Of a stretch of DNA of 64,000 nt, positions 45,015 to 53,170 are shown one piece after another; position 1 is the stretch's first letter, and each line of letters opens with the position of its first letter. The translations under genes were made by a program, and so were the position numbers. Origin of the DNA: Marinobacterium rhizophilum (lineage in GTDB: Bacteria > Pseudomonadota > Gammaproteobacteria > Pseudomonadales > Balneatricaceae); assembly GCF_024397915.1 (NCBI RefSeq), contig NZ_CP073347.1, positions 3,596,001 through 3,660,000 of the forward strand. Direction: 5' to 3'. The notes under the pieces are model-generated. The model saw only the letters and a list, made by a program, of their open reading frames with translations, was not told the origin of the DNA and did not search any database.

Positions 45015-46081
45015 TGTCGATACAGGCGCAATGTGCACCGGCTGCGCAACTGCAGCGCTTTGAGTGTCCGCGTTTTCTGGGACTCGCGCTGTTGTTGCTG
45101 GGTCTTGTGGGGGGCGCCCTGGTGCTGAACCTGCTCTACGGTGCGGTGACGCTGACGCCGCTGCAGGTATGGCAGGCCCTGACCGGCGAGGGCGATGCAG
45201 TGGCGACCGATATCGTCTGGAACCTGCGCCTGCCGCGGGTGCTGCTGGCGGGCTTGGTGGGCATGCACTTCGCCATTGCCGGTTCCCTGCTGCAGGCGGT
45301 GATGCGCAATCCCCTGGCGGATGCCGGCGTGCTGGGCATCAATGCCGGTGCGAGTCTTGCCGCGGTGCTGGCCTTTGTGCTGGCGGAGCGTTTCTGGGGG
45401 GGCAGCGGTGCCTATTCGGCCCTGTCGATCAGCCTGGACTGGCTGCCGCTGCTCAGTTGCGGCGGCGGAATTCTGGCGGCGGCGGCGGTATACCGGCTGG
45501 GCTGGAATCGTGGTGTCACGCCGGTGCGCCTGGTGCTGAGCGGCATTGCCGTGGCCAGCGTGCTGAGTGCGCTGGCCACCGGGGTGCTGGCGGGCTGGGG
45601 TTCCATGAATACCGAAACGGTACTGATCTGGCTGGCCGGCAGCCTGTTTGGGCGCGACTGGGCGCACCTCTGGGCCCTGCTGCCCTGGACGCTGCTGGCG
45701 CTGGGCCTGCTGCCGGCGTTGCTGGCCGGCGCCAACCTGCTGCAGCTGGGGGACGATGTCGCCAGCAGCCTGGGCTTGCGGGTGGAGCTGTGGCGTTTCG
45801 CGCTGCTGCTGGTGGCCGTGCTCTTTGCCGCCAGTGCCGTCGGGGTAGTGGGGCCGGTCGGCTTTGTCGGCCTGATCGTGGCGCAGATTGCACGGCTTAG
45901 CTGTGGCCCGGATCTGCGGCTGCAGCTGCTGCTGGGGCCCCTGTTCGGTGCCTTGCTGGTGATGCTGTCGGATCTGCTCGGACGCTTGCTGCTGGTGCCG
46001 GCGGAGATCCCCATCGGGGTGATTACCTCCCTGCTCGGGGTACCATTTTTTATCTATCTGCTGGCACGCAGGCAGGCATAG
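45014..46081 (+). CDS. pvuD: FecCD-type siderophore ABC permease (PvuD-like)
   Basis: 355 residues, the second membrane subunit, with around ten helices. Motifs are LRLPRVLLAGLVGMHFAIAG, NPLADAGVLGINAGAS and GPVGFVGLIVAQIARL. It should form the heterodimeric channel with PvuC. Its ATG overlaps the stop of micro-ORF 2. It is followed after 11 bases, with TAGGAG as ribosome site, by the first of three decayed copies of the pvuE start. Confidence 0.93.
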   Translation: MSIQAQCAPAAQLQRFECPRFLGLALLLLGLVGGALVLNLLYGAVTLTPLQVWQALTGEGDAVATDIVWNLRLPRVLLAGLVGMHFAIAGSLLQAVMRNPLADAGVLGINAGASLAAVLAFVLAERFWGGSGAYSALSISLDWLPLLSCGGGILAAAAVYRLGWNRGVTPVRLVLSGIAVASVLSALATGVLAGWGSMNTETVLIWLAGSLFGRDWAHLWALLPWTLLALGLLPALLAGANLLQLGDDVASSLGLRVELWRFALLLVAVLFAASAVGVVGPVGFVGLIVAQIARLSCGPDLRLQLLLGPLFGALLVMLSDLLGRLLLVPAEIPIGVITSLLGVPFFIYLLARRQA

Positions 46082-46092
46082 GAGTGTATTGG

Positions 46093-46296
46093 ATGTTATT
46101 GGCACGGGAACTGACGCTGGGCTATGACGACAAGGTTGTCGTGCCGCAGTTGGATCTGGCGGTGGATGCCGGCCGGATTCATTGTCTCCTTATCAAGTCC
46201 CAACGGCTGCGGCTTGAGTGTGCTGCTGCGGTCCTGGCCGGCTTGTCGAAACACGGGCCTGGGAGGGACGCTGGATGTTATTGGCACGGGAACTGA
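46093..46296 (+). pseudogene. Truncated pvuE copy 1 (67 codons)
   Basis: It starts with the first 32 residues of PvuE (MLLARELTLGYDD...RIHCL). Indels then shift the frame so the Walker A region reads LIKSQRLRLEC instead of GPNGCGKST. It stops 22 bases into copy 2. It has an intact ribosome site (TAGGAG from the pvuD end). It cannot bind ATP; any product would be a 67-residue fragment. Confidence 0.7.
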
Positions 46297-46478
46297 CGCT
46301 GGGCTATGACGACAAGGTTGTCGTGCCGCAGTTGGATCTGGCGGTGGATGCCGGCCGGATTCATTGTCTCCTTATCAAGTCCCAACGGCTGCGGCTTGAG
46401 TGTGCTGCTGCGGTCCTGGCGGGCTTGTCGAAACACGGGCCTGGGAGGGACGCTGGATGTTATTGGCACGGGAACTGA
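46275..46478 (+). pseudogene. Truncated pvuE copy 2 (67 codons)
   Basis: Same structure as copy 1 with two or three base differences. The ribosome site GGGAGGGA lies eight bases before the ATG. The frame stops 22 bases into copy 3. The Walker A motif is lost by the same indels, so the decay came before the tandem amplification. Confidence 0.7.
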
Positions 46479-46660
46479 CGCTGGGCTATGACGACAAGGT
46501 TGTTGTGCCGCAGCTGGATCTGGCGGTGGATGCCGGCCGGATTCATTGTCTCCTTATCAAGTCCCAACGGCTGCGGCTTGAGTGTGCTGCTGCGGTCTTG
46601 GCCGGCTTGTCGAAACACGGGCCTGGGAGGGACGCTGGATGTTATTGGCACGGGAACTGA
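46457..46660 (+). pseudogene. Truncated pvuE copy 3 (67 codons)
   Basis: The third copy. It shares the CAGCTGG variant with the genuine gene where copies 1 and 2 have CAGTTGG, which suggests local exchange or stepwise duplication. Its stop lies 22 bases inside the intact pvuE, so ribosomes ending here could restart at 46639. Confidence 0.7.
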
Positions 46661-47430
46661 CGCTGGGCTATGACGACAAGGTTGTCGTGCCGCAGCTGGA
46701 TCTGGCGGTGGATGCCGGCCGGATTCATTGTCTCATCGGCCCCAATGGCTGCGGCAAGAGCACGTTGCTGCGGGCCCTGGCCGGCCTGCTGAAACCGCAG
46801 CACGGGCAGGTGCTGCTCGATGGCCGCCCGCTGGCCCGCTGGCGGCGGCGTGAACTGGCGCAGCGCGTGGCCATGCTGCCGCAGCACCCGGTTGCGCCGG
46901 ACGGCCTGACCGTGGAGCAGCTGGTGCGCTATGGCCGTTTTCCCTATCAGCGCCTGCTGGGGCAGCCGACAGAGCAGGACTTCAAGATGGTGCGCTGGGC
47001 GATCCGGGTCACGGGGCTGGCCGGCTTCGAGGCACGGCCGCTGTCGGCGCTGTCCGGCGGTGAGCGCCAGCGGGCCTGGATTGCGCTGTCGCTGGCACAG
47101 CAGGCGGGAACCCTGATCCTGGACGAGCCCACCACCTACCTGGATCTCGGCCACCAGCTGGAGGTGCTGGAACTGCTGAGCGAGCTCAATCGTCAGCAGG
47201 GCCTGACCGTGATCATGTCGCTGCACGACCTGAACCAGGCGGCGCAGTTTGGTCAGCGCCTGGTGGCCATGCGTGCGGGCCGGCTGGAGCAGGAGGGGAC
47301 CCCCGCCGAGGTACTGACCCAGTCGCTGCTGGCCGATGTGTTTCGGGTGCATGCCCGGGTCGCACCGGATGAGCTGACCGGCAAGCCCCAGTTCGTGCCG
47401 GTGTCATCCCTGGTGCGGCCGCTGCTGTAG
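46639..47430 (+). CDS. pvuE: Siderophore ABC transporter ATPase (PvuE-like)
   Basis: 263 residues from the ATG at 46639; the longer frame from 46582 only reads into the repeat. Walker A GPNGCGKST at residues 34-42, signature LSGGERQRA, Walker B LILDEPTTYLD and the switch histidine in IIMSLHDLNQA are all present. It is of the FepC/FecE type and powers PvuCD. It is the fourth and only complete copy of a tandemly repeated gene start, preceded by GGGAGGGA. Confidence 0.95.
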   Translation: MLLARELTLGYDDKVVVPQLDLAVDAGRIHCLIGPNGCGKSTLLRALAGLLKPQHGQVLLDGRPLARWRRRELAQRVAMLPQHPVAPDGLTVEQLVRYGRFPYQRLLGQPTEQDFKMVRWAIRVTGLAGFEARPLSALSGGERQRAWIALSLAQQAGTLILDEPTTYLDLGHQLEVLELLSELNRQQGLTVIMSLHDLNQAAQFGQRLVAMRAGRLEQEGTPAEVLTQSLLADVFRVHARVAPDELTGKPQFVPVSSLVRPLL

Positions 47431-47460
47431 CATCAACAACCTGTTAGGCCGGATAAGCGC

Positions 47461-47587
47461 GTGATTTGTGCTTCGTGATTCGTGATTCGTGCTTCGTGCT
47501 TCGTGATGCGTGATGCGTGATTCGTGAATTTGTGAATTTGTGAATTTGTGAATTTGTGAATTTGTGAATTTGTGAATTTGTGAATCC
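47461..47587. repeat. Short tandem repeats upstream of the TonB receptor, including an octamer x7
   Basis: The first half is a mixture of GTGATTC, GTGCTTC and GTGATGC units. From 47524 to 47579 there are seven perfect copies of GTGAATTT followed by GTGAATCC. The array ends about 105 bases before the receptor start codon. Copy-number change here would alter the spacing of upstream elements from the promoter. It is too far upstream to shift a reading frame. Confidence 0.9.
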
Positions 47588-47624
47588 GGGCGCGTGTTAG
47601 GCGTTGATCCATCGCTTGTATGAG

Positions 47625-47645
47625 AATTGTAATCTAGTTACAATT
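47625..47645 (+). promoter_or_regulatory. Inverted repeat AATTGTAA-TCTAG-TTACAATT upstream of the receptor
   Basis: A perfect 8-bp inverted repeat with a 5-base spacer, 49 bases before the ATG of the TonB-dependent receptor. The overlapping sequence GAGAATTGTAATC has partial Fur-box character, and the site is where Fur would block transcription. A regulator other than Fur is also possible. Confidence 0.5.
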
Positions 47646-47693
47646 GCGAACACTTATCATTTAGATTTAAGAACAACGCAATTGGAGAACCCT

Positions 47694-49793
47694 ATGTCCC
47701 GGTCGTTTTGCGCACCACAGCTTGTGCGTCCCAGGCTTCTGAGAAAGCCGCTGGTAGTGGCGGTCAGTCTGGTCAGCCTTGCTACCAGCCAGGTCGGCTG
47801 GGCTAACGAGGCGGTTGAGCTGGACGCGCTCTCGGTGCAGGGCGACTGGATTGGTGCCCCGGGCGAGGAAGAGATCAAGGTGTATCCCGGCTCCCGCACG
47901 CTGCTGGATCAGGAAGCGCTGCAGCAAAGCGGTGCCCTGAATCTCGAGGATGCGCTGCGCTCGGCCCCCGGCATCCAGATTCTGGACGAGACCGGCACCG
48001 GCATTCTGCCCAATATCGGCCTGCGCGGCCTGAACCCGCTGCGCAGCGAACGCCTGCAGATGCTGGTGGATGGCTATCCCATTGCCATCGGCCCCTACAG
48101 TAACGTCGGCGTCTCGCTGTTCCCGGTTACCCTGCCCAGCGTCGATGCCATCGATGTGGTGCGTGGCGGTGCGGCGGTGCACTACGGTCCCAACAACGTC
48201 GGCGGCGTAATGAACTTCCGCACCCGGCCGATTCCGGTCGACACCGAACAGACACTGCAGCAGCGCCTGGTGATTGCCGAAGACACCGGCAATGTCTTCA
48301 GCGATACCTACTACCGCATTGGCGGCTTTGCAACCGAGGACCTGGCGCTACAGTTCCAGGCCAACATCCAGCGCGGCGACGGCTTTCGCGATCATTCCGA
48401 TACCGAGGTCAGTAACTTTATCCTCGATGCCGAGTACTTCGTGGATGATGTCAATGAACTGGCCGCACAGCTGCAGTACTACGATGTGGATGCCGAATTG
48501 CCCGGTGCCCTGAGCCCGAGCGCCTATGCAGATGACCGCACCCAGTCGCAGCGCCCCCATGACGGCTATGCCGCTGACATGCTGCGCGGGACCCTGACCT
48601 GGACGGCGCGCCCCAGCGACGATGTCGAGTTCCAGTGGCGCAACTTCGCCCACCGCGCCGATCGCACCTTCTTCTTCGGCCAGGACCTGGTCAGCGGCGG
48701 CAGCTGGGCCGATCCCGAAGCCGATGCCAGCCATGTGGCCGATTCGCCGCGTATCTTCAATGTCTGGGGTACCGAGCCGCGGCTGACCGTGCAGCAGGGC
48801 GATCACACCCTGACCCTGGGTGCCCGCTATGTTTCCGAGCAGGTGGATTTCGACGTTAACCGCGAAGAACTGGCCAGCGGCACCTATGCCTCGGTGCGCA
48901 AGTGGGATCTGGAAACCAACGCCGTGGCGGTCTATGTCAGCGATACGCTGAGCCTGCTGGACGGCCGGCTGGAAGTCACACCGGGCCTGCGCTACGAGAA
49001 TGTGCGCATGGACTTTGTCGATGAACTCGCCGCCACCGCGTCGACCAATAACGCCGATGAAGTCCTGCCGGGCCTGACCCTGGGGCTGCAGGCCACCGAT
49101 ACGGTATTCCTGTTTGCCAACACGCAGCGCTCCCTGGTGCCGGTACAGATCGCCCAGGCCACCAAGGCCGAGGACGTGGCCAACGAAACCGCCTGGAACT
49201 ACGAGCTAGGTGCCCGCTGGCAGGCGCTGCCGGCCCTGGCGACCTCGGCCACGCTGTTCCGTATCGATTACGACGATCAGATCCAGTACAACAAGGCGGA
49301 AGATCGCTACGAGAACCTGGGCGAGACCCGCCACCAGGGTATCGAGCTGGAAGCGGACTGGCAGACCACCGAGCGCCTGAGCCTGGGGCTGGGCTACACC
49401 TACCTGGATACCGAGCAGCTCAACGGCGCCAATGCCGGCAACGAGCTGCCGAACGCGTCCAGGCATCATCTCAGCCTGCGTGCCGGCTACCAGTACCAGC
49501 AGTGGCAGGCCAGCCTGAGTGCTCAGTACGCCAGCGACAGCTTCAGCGATGCCGCCAATACCGTGGCGGAAACGGCCAACGGCGATGCCGGCAAGCTGCC
49601 GTCCTATACCCTGGTGAATGCACGTATCGGCCGCGATTTCGCGGTGGGCAGTGGCAACAGGTTGAACCTGGCCGTGGCCGCGACCAACCTGCTGGATGAG
49701 GACTACTACTTCCGTGGTGCCGATGTCAGCCCGGTCGGGCGCGTACCGGGCCCCGGGCGTGCACTGATCCTGGAAGGGCGGCTGGATTTCTGA
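47694..49793 (+). CDS. TonB-dependent outer-membrane ferric siderophore receptor (PvuA/FecA-like)
   Basis: 699 residues from the ATG at 47694 with TTGGAGA upstream. The signal peptide has a basic start (RPRLLRK), a hydrophobic core and cleavage likely after Ala37 (VGWA). The plug domain (DALRSAPGIQI, NIGLRGLNPLRSERLQMLVDG, VVRGGAAVHYGPNNVGGVMNF) is followed by the 22-strand barrel. The C-terminus ends LILEGRLDF with the terminal Phe needed for barrel assembly. There is no N-terminal signalling extension of the FecA/FpvA kind. It is the natural partner of the vibrioferrin importer; a ferric-citrate receptor is the main alternative. Confidence 0.92.
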   Translation: MSRSFCAPQLVRPRLLRKPLVVAVSLVSLATSQVGWANEAVELDALSVQGDWIGAPGEEEIKVYPGSRTLLDQEALQQSGALNLEDALRSAPGIQILDETGTGILPNIGLRGLNPLRSERLQMLVDGYPIAIGPYSNVGVSLFPVTLPSVDAIDVVRGGAAVHYGPNNVGGVMNFRTRPIPVDTEQTLQQRLVIAEDTGNVFSDTYYRIGGFATEDLALQFQANIQRGDGFRDHSDTEVSNFILDAEYFVDDVNELAAQLQYYDVDAELPGALSPSAYADDRTQSQRPHDGYAADMLRGTLTWTARPSDDVEFQWRNFAHRADRTFFFGQDLVSGGSWADPEADASHVADSPRIFNVWGTEPRLTVQQGDHTLTLGARYVSEQVDFDVNREELASGTYASVRKWDLETNAVAVYVSDTLSLLDGRLEVTPGLRYENVRMDFVDELAATASTNNADEVLPGLTLGLQATDTVFLFANTQRSLVPVQIAQATKAEDVANETAWNYELGARWQALPALATSATLFRIDYDDQIQYNKAEDRYENLGETRHQGIELEADWQTTERLSLGLGYTYLDTEQLNGANAGNELPNASRHHLSLRAGYQYQQWQASLSAQYASDSFSDAANTVAETANGDAGKLPSYTLVNARIGRDFAVGSGNRLNLAVAATNLLDEDYYFRGADVSPVGRVPGPGRALILEGRLDF

Positions 49794-49836
49794 TCCTGCG
49801 TACTGGCTGGCGCCTCTGGCCAGCCACTGTTACCCA

Positions 49837-49864
49837 AAGGCCGGCATTGATTGCCGGCCTTTTT
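49837..49864. terminator. Terminator after the receptor gene (bidirectional)
   Basis: A 9-bp stem AAGGCCGGC / GCCGGCCTT with a 7-base loop is followed by TTT. It sits between the converging receptor and Lrp-type genes. Confidence 0.88.
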
Positions 49865-49880
49865 GCGTCCCGGCGCCCGT

Positions 49881-50369
49881 TCAGATTGACCAGCGCACCG
49901 GCAGCTCTGTGGTGGACTTGAGTGTTTGCAGCAGCAGGTTGGACTTGACGTTGGAGACCATCGGCAGGTTCAGCAGGCGGTGCAGGGTGACATCGGCGAA
50001 GGCTTTGAGGTCCGGCGCAACGATCTTCAGCATGTAGTCTGCATCACCCGCCACCCCCCAGCACTCGAGCACTTCGGGGTACTCGATAATGGCTGTGCGA
50101 AATGCCTCGGCGATTTTCTCGCTGTGCTTGTCCAGTGAGACGCTGACCAGCGCCATGACGCCCAGGCCGATTTTTTCCGGGTCCAGCTGGGCGATATAGT
50201 TGCGCACCACGCCGGTTTCTTCCAGCTTCTGACGCCGGCGCTGGCACTGGGAGGCGGACAGGTGCACGAGCTCCGATAATTCCACATTGCTGAGCCGGCC
50301 ATTGCGCTGCAGCGCCTCGAGAATTTTGATGTCCTGACGGTCCAGTGTGATGGAATGCGTGTTTCTCAC
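49881..50369 (-). CDS. Lrp/AsnC-family transcriptional regulator
   Basis: 162 residues. The N-terminal HTH (LDRQDIKILEALQRNGRLSN, LVHLSASQCQRRRQKLEETG) is joined to the C-terminal RAM ligand-binding domain (VMALVSVSLDK, LECWGVAGDADYMLKIVAPDL). The start is a GTG at 50369 with AAGGAT upstream. It is divergent from hpd, so it probably senses an aromatic or branched-chain amino acid and controls the hpd-transporter-dehydrogenase genes. That role is inferred from position. Confidence 0.92.
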   Translation of the reverse strand: MRNTHSITLDRQDIKILEALQRNGRLSNVELSELVHLSASQCQRRRQKLEETGVVRNYIAQLDPEKIGLGVMALVSVSLDKHSEKIAEAFRTAIIEYPEVLECWGVAGDADYMLKIVAPDLKAFADVTLHRLLNLPMVSNVKSNLLLQTLKSTTELPVRWSI

Positions 50370-50537
50370 GTTTTTATCCTTTTTTATGCGGGAATCCTGT
50401 AAACGTTAAGTCGTGGAAGCGTTATATGCAAAATAAACGCGCGGCCTTTGCCTTAAGCTATTTCTCCATCAGCTGGCGCGACCCGGATCGCGCCGGATCA
50501 CTTGCCAGCAGCAACGGTATGGATGGAGACAATAACA

Positions 50538-51632
50538 ATGGCCCAGACACAAACAGCCGCACTCAACGCCCTGTGGGACAACCCGCTTGGAACCGACGGT
50601 TTCGAGTTCGTCGAATACTGCTCCGATAGCCCCGAAACCCTGGCCCGCCTGTTCGAAAGCCTGGGTTTTGTCGCCATCGCACGGCACCGCAGCAAGAACG
50701 TGACCCTGTTCCGCCAGGGTGACATCAATTTCATTCTCAACGCCGAGCCCGACAGCCGCGCCCAGAGCTTTGCCCGTGAGCATGGCCCGAGCGCCAATGC
50801 CATGGCGTTCCGGGTGGCCGATGCGCCTGCCGCGCTCAAGGCGCTGGTGGCCGGTGGCGCCAAAGCCGTGGAATCCGGGGCCGGCCCGATGGAGCTACAT
50901 ATCCCGGCCATTGAAGGCATCGGTGGTTCGTTGATCTACCTGGTGGATCGCTACGGCGAAAAGAGCATCTATGACGTGGATTTCCGCCCCATTGCCGGCG
51001 TCGATCAGCACCCGGCGGGTGTTGGCCTTACCTATATCGATCACCTGACCCACAACGTGGCGCGGGGCAACATGGACCTGTGGGCCGGCTTCTACGAGCA
51101 GCATTTCAACTTTCGCGAAGTGCGCTACTTCGATATCGAAGGCAAGCTGACCGGGCTCAAGTCCCGCGCCCTGACCAGCCCCTGCGGCAAGATCCGCATT
51201 CCGATCAACGAGTCCACCGACGACAAGAGCCAGATCGAGGAATTCCTCAATGACTACAACGGCGAGGGCATCCAGCATATTGCACTGGGTACCGGCGATA
51301 TCTTCCAGACCGTTGAAACCCTGCGCGCTGGCGGTGTCAGCTTCCTGACCACGCCGGACAGCTACTATGCGCGTATCGATCAGCGCCTGCCGGGCCATGG
51401 CGAAGACGTGGCGCGGCTGCACCGGGATCATATCCTGATCGACGGTGCGCCCACCCAGGGCCAGGGCCTGCTGCTGCAGATTTTCACCGATACCGTGATA
51501 GGGCCGATCTTTTTCGAGATTATTCAGCGCAAGGGCAACGAGGGCTTTGGCGAGGGCAATTTCCAGGCCCTGTTCGAATCCATCGAGGAAGACCAGATTC
51601 GTCGCGGTGTGCTGCCGGTCGACAACGGCTGA
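50538..51632 (+). CDS. hpd: 4-Hydroxyphenylpyruvate dioxygenase
   Basis: Non-haem Fe(II) enzyme turning 4-hydroxyphenylpyruvate into homogentisate in tyrosine and phenylalanine breakdown. 364 residues from the ATG at 50538 (MAQTQTAAL), with GGAG upstream; the longer frame at 50502 is less likely. The iron-binding triad is H169 (YIDHLTHN), H247 (GIQHIAL) and E327 (FFEIIQRKGN). GFGEGNFQALFESIE ends the catalytic domain. Homogentisate dioxygenase and fumarylacetoacetase genes are not in this window, so the later steps lie elsewhere. Confidence 0.97.
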   Translation: MAQTQTAALNALWDNPLGTDGFEFVEYCSDSPETLARLFESLGFVAIARHRSKNVTLFRQGDINFILNAEPDSRAQSFAREHGPSANAMAFRVADAPAALKALVAGGAKAVESGAGPMELHIPAIEGIGGSLIYLVDRYGEKSIYDVDFRPIAGVDQHPAGVGLTYIDHLTHNVARGNMDLWAGFYEQHFNFREVRYFDIEGKLTGLKSRALTSPCGKIRIPINESTDDKSQIEEFLNDYNGEGIQHIALGTGDIFQTVETLRAGGVSFLTTPDSYYARIDQRLPGHGEDVARLHRDHILIDGAPTQGQGLLLQIFTDTVIGPIFFEIIQRKGNEGFGEGNFQALFESIEEDQIRRGVLPVDNG

Positions 51633-51720
51633 GCGCTGCCGTCGGCTTGACCTGACCGGCCCCGGCGGGGCCGGCCTGGACGTATAACAATTCTAAAAAC
51701 AGGTTTTCAAGGAGCACAGC

Positions 51721-53112
51721 GTGCCTTCAACCACAATCGCATCCTCGGCCAGCGGCGCCGCCACGCCGTCCCCGGCTTTCTGGTCGTCCCGACTGGCCTT
51801 TATCCTGGCGGCGGCGGGCTCCGCCGTGGGGCTGGGCAATATCTGGAAGTTTCCCTACATCACCGGTGAAAACGGCGGCGGGGCCTTTGTGCTGGTCTAC
51901 CTGGCCTGCATCGCCGTGATCGGTATCCCGGTCATGATTGCCGAAGTCATGCTGGGCCGGCGCGGACGCCAGAGCCCGATCAACAGCATGCGCGAAATCG
52001 CCCGCCAGGAGGGGGTCTCGCGGCACTGGAAGGCCCTTGGCTGGCTGGCCACCCTGGCGGCCTTCCTGATCCTGTCGTTTTACAGCGTGATCGCAGGCTG
52101 GACCATTCCCTATATCTTCCATGCGCTGCAGGGCAACCTGGTGGGCGTGGATGGCGCGGCCGCCGGCGAGATGTTCGGCCAGCTGCTGGCGTCGCCGGTC
52201 GAGCTGACGCTCTGGCACAGCCTGTTCATGCTGCTGGCGGTGCTCGTTTCCGTGGGCGGTGTGCGTCAGGGCCTGGAAAGGGCCGTGACCTGGCTGATGC
52301 CGGCGCTGCTGCTGTTGCTGGTCATGCTGGTGGGTTTTGGCATGAGCACCGACCATTTCGGTACCGCCCTGCGTTTCCTGTTTGAACCGGACTTCTCCAG
52401 CCTCACGGCGGCGGCGGTGCTGGTGGCGCTCGGTCATGCGTTCTTTACCCTTAGCCTGGCCAGCGGTTCGATGATGGCTTACGGCGCCTACCTGCCCAAG
52501 GGTGTCTCCATCGTGCGGACCTCCCTGCTGGTGGCGGTGATGGATACCGCAGTGGCGCTGATGGCGGGCCTGGCGATCTTCCCCATCGTCTTTGCCAACG
52601 ACCTGGAACCCGGTGCCGGTCCCGGTCTGATCTTCAATACCCTGCCGGTGGCCTTTGGTCAGATGCCGGGGGGCAGCTTCTTCGCCACCCTGTTCTTCGT
52701 GCTGCTGCTGTTTGCCGCCTGGACCTCGGCGCTGTCGATGCTGGAGTCGGTGGTCAAGTGGCTCGAAGAGCAGGGCCTGGCTCGGCGCAAGGCCGCCATC
52801 ACCGGTGGGCTCGCGGCCTGGACCGTCGGGCTGACCACGGTGCTGTCGCTGAACGTCTGGTCCGGCTTTACGCCGCTGGACAGCTTCGAGCGCTTCGAAG
52901 GCAAGACGCTGTTTGATCTGTACGACTTCCTCACCGCCAACGTGATGATGCCGCTGGTGGCGCTGCTGACCGCTGTTTTTGTCGGCTGGGTCATGCAACG
53001 GTGCTCCAGCGAAGACGAACTCGGCGCGGGCCGCACGCACCGGCTCTGGCTGTTCGTGCTGCGTTACCTGACGCCGGTCGGGCTGGTGGTGCTGTTCCTC
53101 TACAACCTCTGA
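51721..53112 (+). CDS. Sodium-dependent amino acid transporter (NSS/SNF family)
   Basis: 463 residues with eleven or twelve membrane helices. The signature of helix 1 is ILAAAGSAVGLGNIWKFPY, forming the Na+ and substrate site, followed by NGGGAFVLVYL. Bacterial members (LeuT, Tyt1, MhsT) import hydrophobic or aromatic amino acids with Na+. Its position behind hpd points to tyrosine or phenylalanine uptake, by inference. The start is a GTG at 51721 with AAGGAG about eight bases upstream. Confidence 0.92.
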   Translation: MPSTTIASSASGAATPSPAFWSSRLAFILAAAGSAVGLGNIWKFPYITGENGGGAFVLVYLACIAVIGIPVMIAEVMLGRRGRQSPINSMREIARQEGVSRHWKALGWLATLAAFLILSFYSVIAGWTIPYIFHALQGNLVGVDGAAAGEMFGQLLASPVELTLWHSLFMLLAVLVSVGGVRQGLERAVTWLMPALLLLLVMLVGFGMSTDHFGTALRFLFEPDFSSLTAAAVLVALGHAFFTLSLASGSMMAYGAYLPKGVSIVRTSLLVAVMDTAVALMAGLAIFPIVFANDLEPGAGPGLIFNTLPVAFGQMPGGSFFATLFFVLLLFAAWTSALSMLESVVKWLEEQGLARRKAAITGGLAAWTVGLTTVLSLNVWSGFTPLDSFERFEGKTLFDLYDFLTANVMMPLVALLTAVFVGWVMQRCSSEDELGAGRTHRLWLFVLRYLTPVGLVVLFLYNL

Positions 53113-53170
53113 TTTCCCATTTGATGCTAAGGCCAGGCGCAGCCGGTGCCGGCCAGACAGGTACACAACG

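Larger units (their letters stand above)
44744..45016 (+). repeat. Tandem duplications spanning the pvuC-pvuD junction (three diverged units)
   Basis: The end of pvuC, from CTGGGCATGTTTAC to the stop, occurs three times: from 44744 (genuine), from 44827 and from 44934. All end with CTGGCTGATCCGCACGAGGG and a stop/start overlap. The segment before unit 3 (from 44895) also resembles the start of pvuD (CAG-ACG-CAG against CAG-GCG-CAA, then a GCx-CCG-GCx-GC pattern). The repeated unit is therefore pvuD-start joined to pvuC-end. The copies differ at many bases. Confidence 0.85.
46093..46638 (+). repeat. Three tandem 182-bp decayed copies of the pvuE 5' end
   Basis: Units start at 46093, 46275 and 46457, and the genuine gene starts at 46639, each exactly 182 bases apart. 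The three copies are almost identical to one another (a few base changes such as GTC/GTT and TTG/CTG). The first 96 bases of each match the intact gene nearly perfectly. After that they have small insertions and many substitutions. Each unit ends GGGAGGGACGCTGG, giving a strong ribosome site before the next ATG. Because 182 is not a multiple of three, every frame ends inside the next unit. Confidence 0.93.

Noticed and set aside
46084..46296. Three independent small genes in the 46.1-46.6 kb repeat
   Set aside because: They are truncated, frameshifted copies of the pvuE start, so they are listed as pseudogene fragments rather than functional genes.
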